DNA of 64,000 nucleotides from Amycolatopsis acidiphila (GTDB lineage Bacteria > Actinomycetota > Actinomycetes > Mycobacteriales > Pseudonocardiaceae), in assembly GCF_021391495.1 (NCBI RefSeq), contig NZ_CP090063.1:7874001-7938000 (forward strand), written 5' to 3'. The notes under the pieces are model-generated. The model was given only the letters and a program-made list of their open reading frames with translations. It made no database searches and was not told where the DNA came from. Position numbers and translations under genes: made by a program. Of the stretch, positions 8,142 to 16,192 are shown piece after piece (the stretch's first letter is position 1; each line of letters starts with the position of its first letter).

Positions 8142-9443
8142 TCAGTGCTCGTTCAGGAAGGCCGTCTTGACCAGTTCGGCGGCGTCCACGAGCGGGCCGG
8201 CGGGGACGGCCATCTCGCCCTGGGTTGTCAGGTCGCTGCTGTCTTCGGTGAGCACCCAGGTCACGCGCACGGAGGTGGCCTGCGGGTCGCGGGCCACGAG
8301 CACGTAGTCGTCCACTTCAGTGCGCCACTCCACGTTCGGCCGCAACGACTCCGGTGTGAGCGTTACCTCGGCGTTCGCGCCGCGCTGTGCCCAGTCCACT
8401 GGGTAGCCGCGCGGGGTTATCCGCGAAGCCACCGAATCGAGCACGCTCCAGTGCGAAGTCTCGCGCCCCCGGACCGGCTCGACCAGCCGCGACAAGTCCG
8501 CCTCGTCACGCTCGTCGAAGTCGGCGATCTCGCAGTTGTGGAAGGTCAGGACGATTTCCGGTCTGGCGACGAACCGGTCCCGGCTGACCACGCGCACTCC
8601 CACACCGTCGAGGGCTACGCCGAACAAGTGTGCACGGCCTGCCTCGATGTGCGTCGGGCGCGCTTGCCTCCATGCGTCCAGCCGCGCGGCCCGATCCTCG
8701 GTCGTCGGCGTCACCGTGTCGCCGAACAGTCCCGGTGGGACATAGCCAGGCAGCGGCGACGTCTTCTCCTTCGACGGCGGCTCGAGGTATTGCTGCTCTT
8801 CGAGGTCATACAGCCGGTCGAGGATCTCCGCGACCCGGTCCACCCGGCTGATGGAGCCGAGGAGGTCGATGTCGAGGGTGATCGGAGGCCGCGGGACACC
8901 GCGAGCCCGGTCGGTCAGCGCCATGATCTCGCCGGCGTTCGCGGTCCTGGTGTTGCTGTGATCGCGAACGTAGATCGCGCCATCGGCCAGCTGGTCTTCT
9001 CCGGGCACGCCGTACGCCTTGTGGCAGGGGTAGATCGGTTGCCCGTCCTCGGGTGGCAGCCCGATGACGAATAGCACCTCCCGATCGCCGTCCGCGCTGA
9101 TCCGGCCGAACTCGAAGCCGGGGAACGTCGCACCCAGGTAGGGCCGGAGCCGGTCCGCGAGCTCGTGGGGCTCCGCACCGCGAGCGACACCACCCGCCTC
9201 GCCTTGCTGCGCGCCGATCACCAGCACGGCGTAGCCCTTGAAGTGCCGGGCCGCATCCTCGGGCAGCCGGTTCGCGCAGGCCAGGAGAAACTTGGCGATC
9301 TTCACCAGCCCCGGCTTCGAGGCGATGTCCACGGTGCTCTTGGCTTCGAGATAGCTCGTCTCCGCCGCATCACCATTCGCGACGACGTGATTCAGAACGG
9401 ACCGCAGAATGCGCTCGCCCAGCGGTACGACATTCGTATCCAC
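8142..9443 (-). CDS. AlbA_2/Schlafen-like domain protein
   Basis: This 433-residue protein starts at a GTG with GGAGG eight bases upstream. The N-terminal ~180 residues resemble the Schlafen/AlbA_2 fold: ETSYLEAKSTVDIASKPGL then KIAKFLLACANR, and later GAIYVRDHSNTRTANAGEI. That fold binds nucleic acid and occurs in regulators and tRNA nucleases. The C-terminal half has no recognised domain. The gene stands alone between a DUF1883-like gene and the left end of AICE-1. A defence or regulatory role is possible but cannot be shown. Confidence 0.5.
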   Translation of the reverse strand: MDTNVVPLGERILRSVLNHVVANGDAAETSYLEAKSTVDIASKPGLVKIAKFLLACANRLPEDAARHFKGYAVLVIGAQQGEAGGVARGAEPHELADRLRPYLGATFPGFEFGRISADGDREVLFVIGLPPEDGQPIYPCHKAYGVPGEDQLADGAIYVRDHSNTRTANAGEIMALTDRARGVPRPPITLDIDLLGSISRVDRVAEILDRLYDLEEQQYLEPPSKEKTSPLPGYVPPGLFGDTVTPTTEDRAARLDAWRQARPTHIEAGRAHLFGVALDGVGVRVVSRDRFVARPEIVLTFHNCEIADFDERDEADLSRLVEPVRGRETSHWSVLDSVASRITPRGYPVDWAQRGANAEVTLTPESLRPNVEWRTEVDDYVLVARDPQATSVRVTWVLTEDSSDLTTQGEMAVPAGPLVDAAELVKTAFLNEH

Positions 9444-9700
9444 CCATCAACCTCCACACGCCTGCCTTCGTCCGTTCGGTCAGACGGTAATGCCAGACAT
9501 CGAACCCCCGCGCGAACGAGGCAAAACCCCAGGTCAACCCGTGTCGCGGACCCGCTTGAGCACAGCAGGAAGAACGGAGACATAACGGAGCCCAGACTGC
9601 CCGTTAGCAACCGCAAACATGATCTTGAAGTCGCCAAAACCGCAGGTAGAAGCCCTGCAATCGAAGCCCGTTTCAAGATCGCCGCGATCGAACCCGCGGG

Positions 9701-9744
9701 CTTTTAATCCGTAGGTTCTGGGTTCGAGCCCCAGGCGGCCCACT
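9701..9744 (+). repeat. Left attachment site of AICE-1 (3' end of tRNA-Lys)
   Basis: The sequence runs from the anticodon loop CTTTTAA (anticodon UUU) through the T arm CTGGGTTCGAGCCCCAG to the acceptor end GCGGCCCA of a tRNA-Lys. The part 9708-9744 is repeated exactly at 21059-21095. Upstream bases do not form the 5' half of a tRNA: there is no GGGCCGC acceptor strand or D arm. The int gene begins only 55 bases inside. Confidence 0.8.
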
Positions 9745-9798
9745 CTTCCGGCTGGTCAAGCCCTTGCGCGACACCTGGGGCAAGATCATCTCCCCGCT

Positions 9799-10986
9799 TT
9801 ATCCCCGCTTTTGGCCCCCGGACGGTTTATCCAGCAGTCCCTCCAGCGCGGCCGCCGTCGCAGGGTTGACCGACCTCCGGCCCAGGTACACGTCCTGCGT
9901 CATGGACACCCTGGCATGTCCGAGCTGGTCGGCGATGAGCCGGGTGGGCACGTCGGCATCGTCCAGCGCGGTCGCCGTGGTCTTGCGGAACGTGTGGGAG
10001 GTGACCCATAGGAACTCCTCCCGGCCCCGCGTCTCGCGAATCACCCGCAGCAGGTTGCTCGGATCACGGAGACCGCCGGTCGAGCTGGCGAAGACCGGGC
10101 TGTCCGGGCCCCGCCCGTCGTTAACTGCTTCCACCCTGCGCTTCTCCAGCAGTTCCAGTGCCCACGACGGTAATGGCAACAGTCGCTCGCTCTTCTTGGT
10201 CTTCGGCCTGGGCTTGCGGTAGAGGCCCTTGCCCTTGATCCGCACGACGGTGTGCGTGACCTCGACTGTGCCCGCCACGAAGTCGACGTCTTCCCAGAAG
10301 ACGCCCAACGCCTCTCCGATCCGGACGCCCGTCGCCATCATGAACTTGGACAGATCCGGCAGGCCCCACCGGACCGCCTTCTCGTTGCTCTCCAACTGGA
10401 CCAGCCACTGTGTGCGCTCCATCGGTTCCAGGGCTCGCGGCTGCTTGGTCTGCCCGGAGGAGATCCGGCGGGTATCACGCGTCGGGTTACTCGCAATCGC
10501 GTCATACCGCGCGGCCAACCCGAACATCCCGGACAGGACAGTCCGCGCAGTCTTGGCCGACGACGCGCCGACGTTCCGCAGCAAGGCAGCCAGGAAGCGG
10601 TCAATACGCGCCACCGTCGCCTCACGAACCCGCAGCTCACCAAGGCCAGGAACGATGTGGCGATCCAGGATCGAGCGGTAGGTGGTCACGGTGTTCGGCG
10701 ACTTCTCGCCCCGCTCCACCTCGCCCTCGACCTGCTCCATCCACAGGGCAGCGAGATCGCTCAACTTGGTCTCCCGCGTGACGTCACCACTCGTCGAGCC
10801 CGTCCACTCACGGATGGCTTCCTTCAATCGCTGCGCTGCCTTGCCCTGGGTCTTGCCGGTGCGCTCGACCGGCCGGGTCTTGCCGTCGAAGTCGCGGAAC
10901 TGCGTACGAGCCCGCCAGCCACCGCCAGGGATGGCCGAGTAGCGAATCTTGCCGTAGGTGCCGATATCGAGGGGCGGACGAGGCAT
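9799..10986 (-). CDS. int: Tyrosine-type site-specific integrase
   Basis: This 395-residue integrase has the catalytic set Arg222 (GVRIGEAL), His331-x-x-Arg334 (HTFRKTT), LGHARV and the nucleophile Tyr367 (SMTQDVYLGR). An arm-binding N-terminus and a SAM-like core-binding domain (about 70-165) precede the catalytic domain. It integrates and, with Xis, excises the element at the tRNA-Lys site immediately downstream. The ATG shares one base with the xis stop (TGATG), so the two are co-translated. Two copies of TCCCCGCTTT lie just at its 3' end, between the gene and att, and may be arm sites. Confidence 0.92.
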   Translation of the reverse strand: MPRPPLDIGTYGKIRYSAIPGGGWRARTQFRDFDGKTRPVERTGKTQGKAAQRLKEAIREWTGSTSGDVTRETKLSDLAALWMEQVEGEVERGEKSPNTVTTYRSILDRHIVPGLGELRVREATVARIDRFLAALLRNVGASSAKTARTVLSGMFGLAARYDAIASNPTRDTRRISSGQTKQPRALEPMERTQWLVQLESNEKAVRWGLPDLSKFMMATGVRIGEALGVFWEDVDFVAGTVEVTHTVVRIKGKGLYRKPRPKTKKSERLLPLPSWALELLEKRRVEAVNDGRGPDSPVFASSTGGLRDPSNLLRVIRETRGREEFLWVTSHTFRKTTATALDDADVPTRLIADQLGHARVSMTQDVYLGRRSVNPATAAALEGLLDKPSGGQKRG

Positions 10987-11183
10987 CAGGCCACCTCCTC
11001 AGCCAACCCGTCAACCCAGGACTTCACGTCCTCCGGCCGGTAGCGGACGTACTTGCCCATCCTCCGGCCGGCGGGTCCGTACCCTTTGCTGCGCCACTGG
11101 TAGAGCGTCGCCACGGGGATACCCAGGTAGTTGGACACGTCCTCCACGCTCCACAGCCGCCCGATGTTGTTCACGTTGCCCAC
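10986..11183 (-). CDS. xis: Excisionase / MerR-type helix-turn-helix protein
   Basis: This 65-residue protein is a single winged helix-turn-helix of the HTH_17/excisionase family: WSVEDVSNYLGIPVATLYQW is the recognition unit and YVRYRPEDVKSWVD closes the domain. It directs the integrase toward excision by bending att DNA. The start is GTG, 15 bases after the repSA stop. Its stop overlaps the int start. Its position between repSA and int is the pSAM2 order. Confidence 0.85.
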   Translation of the reverse strand: MGNVNNIGRLWSVEDVSNYLGIPVATLYQWRSKGYGPAGRRMGKYVRYRPEDVKSWVDGLAEEVA

Positions 11184-11198
11184 TCGAACCCCCTCTGA

Positions 11199-12809
11199 TC
11201 AGGCCGCTTGCTGAGTTGCCGAAGTTTCTGGCTCCCCTGGTGGACTCGCGGCCAGTAGCGCCCGGTCGTACTCGGCCTTCCACGTGATCCGCTCGGCGAT
11301 GGCCCGCATGAGCAGGTGCGCACGTGGCGGCGCGTCCCGATCGCCGGGGTCGACCTTGCGCCAGATCAGCCGCGAGGTGTCAACCTCCGGCTTCTCGATC
11401 CCGACGCCCGCGAGCATGTCCCGGACGAACGCCTTGCGGTCGGCCTTGTGGTCGACCAGGGTCTTGCCGGACCACTTGCGCGACACCAGCACCCGGCGAC
11501 CAGGCAAGCCCAGCGTGGTCCGGCGGTGCGTCCGCCCCTTGCAGTGCCCTGGAGTCGTGCGGCTGGTCGCGCCGAGGGGCTGGATCCCGTACAGCAGCCA
11601 CACCGCACACCGAGGCGAACACGGGGTGATCGACAGCTCGGCATGCAGCCGGTCGTGGTGCTCCCGCTGCCTCGCACTCGTGGCCTCGACCACCTCACCC
11701 GTCGACTTGGTGAGGTACTTGGTCAAGTACCCGATGTGCCGCCCGGCCTCCTCCGTGCCGCCGAGGATGCCCTTGGAGTGCACCTGCCGCCCGAAGGTCA
11801 CCACGTGCGCGGGTTCCTCCACGTCCTCTATCGCGTCCTCCCACTGCCGCAACGGTGCCCGCGTCTGCGGGTCTACAAAGGACTTCGACCGCATGTCCCA
11901 CACCGGCAGGTGCTCCCCGCCATAGACGGGCTGGTCATGGTTGGGCCACCACACTTGGTGGTAGGTGGCTTCGGTGACCTGCCGGACGACCTCATGGGGG
12001 ATGGAGCCGCGCAGCGCGGTGTGCAAATGCGGGGCGGCCCGCTTCTGTGGCTCGACGGTGGCGAAGTACTGCACGTCCCACCCCACGACGCGGCGCAGGT
12101 TCTGCCACCACCGATCCACGAGCGAGGAGAAGTGCACGGCGTCGCGGGCGGCCCGCCGGTAGTCGTAGGTCGTCATGTCGACTGGGGTTCCGTCGTCGCG
12201 GACCCGCCCGTAGGTGTCGCAGGTCAGGGTGACGAACATCGAGGGCCGGAACTTGCCCGCGTACTCCCGCCCCACGGTGGTTTTGGCGACCTTCCGTCGA
12301 GGTAGGTTGGGTGCGTCCTGCCGCCGCTTGGTCGACCGCTTCTTCGGTCCCTTGCCGGGCAGGTCCGGTGAGGGCAGGCGGCCGCGCATGCCGAGTTGCC
12401 GAAGTTCGTCGTCGACGCCCCGGATCTCCTCGCGCAACTCGTCCGCCTGGCCCTCCTCCCCGGTCTCCACCGCCTCCCGATACCGCGCCACGAGGTCAGC
12501 CCGGAAGGCCATCAACTCCTTCTGATCGTCGGTGGGCGGGGCCGAGGTGAAGTCCGGTTCTTCGGTCAGGTGCCAGCCTTCGCGGCACTGGACCATCCGC
12601 AGCGCCTTCGCCTTCTTGGCGCACGGTGCACAGACGCTCTCGACCGTCGAGCCACAGGGCACGGCGACGTAGCGGAGTTCGCCGGTGTCGGGGTCGCCGA
12701 CCTCCATGGTGAACGGCCGGACACAGACGCCGTACTTCTCGGCGGTGGCCTTCATGACCTCCGTCGACAGCGGCAGCCGCATCCGCTGAGCGCGGGTTCC
12801 CTCACTCAT
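11199..12809 (-). CDS. repSA: RepSA-type rolling-circle replication initiator
   Basis: This 536-residue initiator has motif I FVTLTCDTYG (192-201), the His pair in HLHTALRG (His261, His263) that holds the metal, and the tyrosine motif YLTKYLTKS (361-369), where one Tyr is expected to nick the double-strand origin. Cysteines near residues 52, 60, 63 and 75 could form a zinc finger. It drives rolling-circle replication of the excised circle. The ATG overlaps the preceding gene's stop. The protein is nearly identical to the AICE-2 copy, which marks a recent common origin. Confidence 0.88.
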   Translation of the reverse strand: MSEGTRAQRMRLPLSTEVMKATAEKYGVCVRPFTMEVGDPDTGELRYVAVPCGSTVESVCAPCAKKAKALRMVQCREGWHLTEEPDFTSAPPTDDQKELMAFRADLVARYREAVETGEEGQADELREEIRGVDDELRQLGMRGRLPSPDLPGKGPKKRSTKRRQDAPNLPRRKVAKTTVGREYAGKFRPSMFVTLTCDTYGRVRDDGTPVDMTTYDYRRAARDAVHFSSLVDRWWQNLRRVVGWDVQYFATVEPQKRAAPHLHTALRGSIPHEVVRQVTEATYHQVWWPNHDQPVYGGEHLPVWDMRSKSFVDPQTRAPLRQWEDAIEDVEEPAHVVTFGRQVHSKGILGGTEEAGRHIGYLTKYLTKSTGEVVEATSARQREHHDRLHAELSITPCSPRCAVWLLYGIQPLGATSRTTPGHCKGRTHRRTTLGLPGRRVLVSRKWSGKTLVDHKADRKAFVRDMLAGVGIEKPEVDTSRLIWRKVDPGDRDAPPRAHLLMRAIAERITWKAEYDRALLAASPPGEPETSATQQAA

Positions 12810-13207
12810 GCAGCCACCCCCTCGCCGAGGAGGTCCCGCAGCGCGTACAGCTCGTCCACCGACACGCCCTCGGACTCGCCGACCTCGAGAGGCACGAGAC
12901 CGGTGCAGTCGGCGAAGGTGATACCGCCGTAGACCCGGAAGCGTGCCCCGCCGGCCACTCGTCCCCAGATGGTGATGTGCAGGGTTCCGTGGTCGGTGTG
13001 CCACCAGGTGGCGGTGACCTGGTCGAGGGTGTACGCCCACACCAGCAGCTCCGCGAGGTGCGACACGGCCGTACCGGGCGAGACCTGGACCTCGACCTCA
13101 GGCACGGCAGGGTTGAGGGTGACCGTGCAGGGCTCGGGCAGTGGGTGTTCGTGCAGGTGCGTCCAGAACGCCCCGGCCAGCATCTCCAAGCGAGTACGGA
13201 TACTCAT
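12806..13207 (-). CDS. AICE core hypothetical protein between traB and repSA
   Basis: This 133-residue cytoplasmic protein has no recognised domain. Its position matches a gene of identical length in AICE-2; shared features are the leading helix, a central WAYTLDQVTATWW-like stretch, an IWGRVAGG-like motif and the ending GEGVAA/GQGVAA. Sequence identity between the two copies is low compared with their neighbours, so this gene diverges faster. It overlaps both traB and repSA by ATGA junctions, so its product is made in a fixed ratio to them. A role in transfer or spread is only suggested by position. Confidence 0.6.
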   Translation of the reverse strand: MSIRTRLEMLAGAFWTHLHEHPLPEPCTVTLNPAVPEVEVQVSPGTAVSHLAELLVWAYTLDQVTATWWHTDHGTLHITIWGRVAGGARFRVYGGITFADCTGLVPLEVGESEGVSVDELYALRDLLGEGVAA

Positions 13208-14748
13208 GCCGCAACACCGCCCTCGAAGCCCGGCAGGGACACCACGCTGCCACCGGCCACGAACGCTTCCAGTGCCTTCACGGTCTCGTCGGGCACCCAC
13301 CCGGCGCGGACGCGCAAGGGTTCGCGGATGCCTTCACCCCACACGTAGCCGGTGCCCGCTTCGGACTCGCCGATCCGGTTCGCCCACGCGCCCCGCTCGT
13401 ACGCCTGGTCGCCGAGGACCATGCCGACGTGGGACTTCGCGGTCACCCGCAGGCAGATACGGCGCGGGAACAACTCCCGGACGGGAACGGTCTCCTTGGT
13501 CGGTTCCTGCACGTAGCCGCGGACGGTGAACCCGAGTGCCCGGCCCTGCGTGGTCAGCAGCGCCACCTTCTCGATGATCGCTTCGCGGGTCTTGCGGTCG
13601 GTGTACTTGGTCAGCGCCCCGATCTCGTCGAACTCGACCAGCTCCAGCGGGTTGTCCGTGCTGACCGGCACCGCACGGACCCGCCCGGCGAACTCGCGCT
13701 TCCGAGTGTCCATCGCGGTCACGAGGTCGTTGAGGACTTCGAGCGCATCGGCCGGAGTCACGGCGTAGCGGTGGAAGATGTCGCGCCCGTAGGCCAGCTC
13801 CATGCCCTTCGGGTCGATTCCCGACACTCGCACGAGGCCATCCCGGATCGCCGGGGCGATCGAGACCAGCGGGCACCACATCACCGAGTTCTTCCCCGCA
13901 CCCGAGGCACCGGCGACCAGGGTGTGACTGCCGGAGCCGTACAACGGGAGGTGCCAGTCCTGCCCGTACTCGGTCCGTCCGGCCCACACCCGTCGCAGGT
14001 CCACCCTGCCCTCGTCCAGGGGCGGGCACTGCACGGGTGCGGCGAGCAAGTCACGTCGCTGGAAGTCCAGGGACACGACGTTCGGCCCCACCTCCCGCAC
14101 CTGACACCGCGAAACCTTCCGCGCTGAGGCCAGGGCGCGAGCGGCCTCGTCGAAGTCCTCCGGCTTCTGACCGGGCACCAGCACCACGCGGACCTCATCC
14201 CAGGAGGCCCCCGACTTCACCCGCCGCACCCTCGGAACGTGCACCCGCGACTCCTGCTGATCACGGTTGATCTTCTTGCACCCGACCAGCGTCACGGTCA
14301 CGTCGACGGGCACAGTGTCGTCCTTGACGCTCAAGCCGCACGCATGCAGCCAGCCAGGCAGTTTCGGCATGTAGACCGCCCACCGGAACCACCAGGAACG
14401 CAGCGGACCGCCCGCCCACTGATCGAACGAGACGAGGTGGAACCTGCGCCAGGACAGAAGTCCAGCGGTCACGACGGTCGCGGTCACGACGAGCGAGAGC
14501 CAGCCGAGCCACAGGCACCATGAGGCAACAGCGACGACAGTCAGACTCGTTCGAGGATGCGTCACGATCTCCTTGACAACCCAGACGAAGGCCCTGATCA
14601 GTGACCACAGGGCAATGAACACGACGGCGGTCGCCGCGAGTGCTTCGGCGATCGAGGCGAGCGCACGGCCGAGCTTGTGCAGCACCCACACCACGACCGC
14701 CAGGCCAACGCCGCCGAGGAACAGGACTCCGAAGGTGTGTGCGCTCAT
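13204..14748 (-). CDS. traB: TraB/TraSA conjugal DNA translocase (FtsK/SpoIIIE family)
   Basis: This 514-residue translocase has hydrophobic segments near residues 5-24, 34-58 and 66-95 that anchor it in the membrane. The motor domain carries Walker A GASGAGKNS (280-288) and Walker B LELVEFDEI (368-376). FtsK-like proteins of this class move double-stranded plasmid DNA between mycelial cells as hexamers, needing no relaxase. The start is the ATG at 14748, which overlaps the preceding zinc-ribbon gene. The sequence is intact, unlike its AICE-2 homologue. Confidence 0.88.
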   Translation of the reverse strand: MSAHTFGVLFLGGVGLAVVVWVLHKLGRALASIAEALAATAVVFIALWSLIRAFVWVVKEIVTHPRTSLTVVAVASWCLWLGWLSLVVTATVVTAGLLSWRRFHLVSFDQWAGGPLRSWWFRWAVYMPKLPGWLHACGLSVKDDTVPVDVTVTLVGCKKINRDQQESRVHVPRVRRVKSGASWDEVRVVLVPGQKPEDFDEAARALASARKVSRCQVREVGPNVVSLDFQRRDLLAAPVQCPPLDEGRVDLRRVWAGRTEYGQDWHLPLYGSGSHTLVAGASGAGKNSVMWCPLVSIAPAIRDGLVRVSGIDPKGMELAYGRDIFHRYAVTPADALEVLNDLVTAMDTRKREFAGRVRAVPVSTDNPLELVEFDEIGALTKYTDRKTREAIIEKVALLTTQGRALGFTVRGYVQEPTKETVPVRELFPRRICLRVTAKSHVGMVLGDQAYERGAWANRIGESEAGTGYVWGEGIREPLRVRAGWVPDETVKALEAFVAGGSVVSLPGFEGGVAA

Positions 14749-14903
14749 CGAGCACCCCCCGGAACCGGAAGCGGCAGGCGTCCAGCACACGAAGCGCACT
14801 CCGTGTCGCCGGGGAATAGCCGAGCGAATTTCTTGCACGCGGCACACCGCTGCGGGGCGCGACCGCTTGACACGCGTTGGTTCGCGTTGTCTATGGTTTC
14901 CAC
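14745..14903 (-). CDS. Small zinc-ribbon protein (AICE core)
   Basis: This 52-residue protein begins at a GTG (VETIDNANQRV) and carries two CxxC pairs, CAAC and CASC, 14 residues apart, a probable zinc knuckle. A homologue of 55 residues sits in the same place in AICE-2, with the same N-terminus and spacing. Its TGA overlaps the traB ATG, so it is coupled to the translocase. Conservation in both elements supports it as a real gene. Function is unknown; it might regulate or accompany TraB. Confidence 0.7.
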   Translation of the reverse strand: METIDNANQRVSSGRAPQRCAACKKFARLFPGDTECASCAGRLPLPVPGGAR

Positions 14904-15048
14904 TTGTCTGCTCCAACGGGTGGACAGCGCAGAAGCGGGAAACAGGTTGGTAGCCAGGGTTCCGCTTCTGCGCCTTGACTTTCTGAACGAGGACGCGATT
15001 CATCGCCGCACGAGTGGGCGTGCGTTCTTGTCTACTGTGGATCTTCGG

Positions 15049-15192
15049 TCAGAGACCTTCGAACGGGCGGAGCGTGCAGGCTCTGCACACATGGACTCTG
15101 TCGCGGATCAACCGATGTGGCTGCCCGCAGAGCAAACAGCGCCTACGGACCAACCAGCGCCGTCGTGACGGTCGTAGTCTTGAAGACACCAC
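15049..15192 (-). CDS. Small basic zinc-ribbon protein (AICE core)
   Basis: This 47-residue protein is very basic (PSRRRWLVRRR) and has CLLC and CRAC pairs flanking GQPHRLIRDRVHV, a compact zinc ribbon. AICE-2 carries a homologue of the same length with the same ending RPFEGL. Any of three GTG codons could start it, at 15198, 15192 or 15189; the middle one is used here because it gives the same length as the homologue. The gene follows a stem-loop downstream of the small gntR. It is probably a nucleic-acid-binding accessory factor. Confidence 0.65.
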   Translation of the reverse strand: MVSSRLRPSRRRWLVRRRCLLCGQPHRLIRDRVHVCRACTLRPFEGL

Positions 15193-15212
15193 GATCACCC
15201 CTCTGGGATTGG

Positions 15213-15256
15213 GCACGGAGGCGGACAGGCCTGCAATCCCGCGCCCGCCCCCGTGC
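15213..15256. terminator. Stem-loop between gntR and zinc-ribbon gene
   Basis: The arms GCACGGAGGCGG and CCGCCCCCGTGC, imperfectly paired, flank a loop. A hairpin with GGCACGGGGAC arms is present at the same place in AICE-2 (55424-55470) although the loops differ. It could be an attenuator or terminator that limits transcription into the zinc-ribbon and transfer genes. There is no clear T-tract. Confidence 0.4.
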
Positions 15257-15261
15257 TGGTC

Positions 15262-15546
15262 CTAAGTCCTGCGTTTCGCCACGTAGGTCCCCTTGGATCG
15301 GACCGTGACCAGCAGTCCGCGATACCGGAGAATCCGCGTGGCGTGCCGCGCCGTTCCCAGGGACACGCCGTACTCGGCTGCCAGATCCCGTTCACTGGGG
15401 AGTGGAGTGTGCGCAGGTAGTTCGCCGGACACGATGCGAGCGGCCAACTGAGCAGCCATCCACTCGTAGACGTAACCCGGCTGACCACCCGGCTGCCCCT
15501 TCGGTGGTTCTTCCTCCTCAGGTGACGAGTGGTCCTGGAGCACCAT
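15262..15546 (-). CDS. Short GntR-type winged-helix regulator
   Basis: This 94-residue protein is a GntR DNA-binding domain without an effector domain: LAARIVSGELPAHTPLPSER, LAAEYGVSLGTARHATRI and the wing LLVTVRSKGTYV. A homologue of 96 residues occupies the same place in AICE-2. The N-terminal part is acidic and proline-rich. It starts 14 bases after the pra stop and is likely co-transcribed with pra. It probably acts as a local repressor of transfer genes, as short GntR proteins do in other AICEs. Confidence 0.8.
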   Translation of the reverse strand: MVLQDHSSPEEEEPPKGQPGGQPGYVYEWMAAQLAARIVSGELPAHTPLPSERDLAAEYGVSLGTARHATRILRYRGLLVTVRSKGTYVAKRRT

Positions 15547-15560
15547 CAGTCCTTACCTCC

Positions 15561-16013
15561 TCACGCGGCCTTTGCCGACTGCTCACCGTTGGTCGGCGAC
15601 TTGCCCGCACGGCCGCCGGTCGCCGCCTTGAACCCAGTCGCGCGGAACACGTAGGACTGGTACTTGAACTCGCCGGTACCGGACACGCGCGGCTCAGCCG
15701 TCAGCCCCTCCAGCTCGATCGGCCGCATACCCGGCAGAACCTCACTCGTCGTCGGAACCGGCTGGACGTCCGCCAGGAACGTGACCTCGTACGAGGCCCG
15801 CTTGGCATTCGGCTCGGACGGGTCTGTCACTGTCGCCTTCCACTGCCGCTTGCCCGTCACCTCATCGATTCGCTGACGCGCAGGCCGACCAGCGCTTCGG
15901 TCCTCCCGCGACTGATACTCGTTGTTCGGCGAGACGTCGCCGACCATGACCAGACCCTGCGGAAACGCCTCATCAAACTCGATCGGGAACCGATGCCCCT
16001 TCGAGATCGCCAT
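15561..16013 (-). CDS. pra: Pra: plasmid replication, integration and excision activator
   Basis: This 150-residue protein belongs to the family named after pSAM2 Pra, the activator of the repSA-xis-int genes. Recognisable parts are GHRFPIEFDEAFPQGLVMVG, the basic RSAGRPARQR, VTDPSEPNAKRASYEVTFLA and LPGMRPIELEGLTAEPRV. The AICE-2 copy is closely similar. It is the first gene of the minus-strand core, and its upstream region holds two inverted-repeat operators shared with the divergent GntR/UTRA gene, so it is probably repressed by that protein. Confidence 0.8.
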   Translation of the reverse strand: MAISKGHRFPIEFDEAFPQGLVMVGDVSPNNEYQSREDRSAGRPARQRIDEVTGKRQWKATVTDPSEPNAKRASYEVTFLADVQPVPTTSEVLPGMRPIELEGLTAEPRVSGTGEFKYQSYVFRATGFKAATGGRAGKSPTNGEQSAKAA

Positions 16014-16072
16014 CTCGTGAACCCTTCGTCGCTGTCACCATCGGAGACCCCTCGGGTCTTAACCTCCGCATT

Positions 16073-16126
16073 AGAGGTAGTTCTATTAGACACCCCGCGA
16101 CAGCTTTCGTCAATAGAACTATCTCT
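16073..16126. promoter_or_regulatory. Inverted repeat upstream of pra
   Basis: AGAGGTAGTTCTATT (16073-16087) is mirrored by AATAGAACTATCTCT (16112-16126), matching at 14 of 15 positions, with a 24-base spacer. The site is AT-rich and lies 60 bases upstream of the pra start in the divergent intergenic region. It probably holds the pra promoter and is a good candidate target of the adjacent GntR/UTRA regulator. Confidence 0.65.
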
Positions 16127-16150
16127 ATATGTCGGCTGGACCGTTGGCCA

Positions 16151-16172
16151 GCGATACCGCTAGCGTTATCGC
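16151..16172. promoter_or_regulatory. 22-bp near-perfect palindrome upstream of gntR/UTRA gene
   Basis: Outer arms GCGATA and TATCGC enclose the palindromic core CGCTAGCG; only one symmetric pair mismatches. The site ends 20 bases before the GTG start and just before the AAGGAGG ribosome-binding site. The layout indicates autoregulation of the GntR/UTRA gene. Confidence 0.6.
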
Positions 16173-16192
16173 GCAACGACGAAGGAGGTCCC

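Noticed and set aside
9534..9743. A 69-codon minus-strand frame beginning MGRLGLEPRTYGLK
   Set aside because: This is the well-known artefact of reading the complement of a tRNA-Lys 3' end; the sequence is the att repeat, not a gene.
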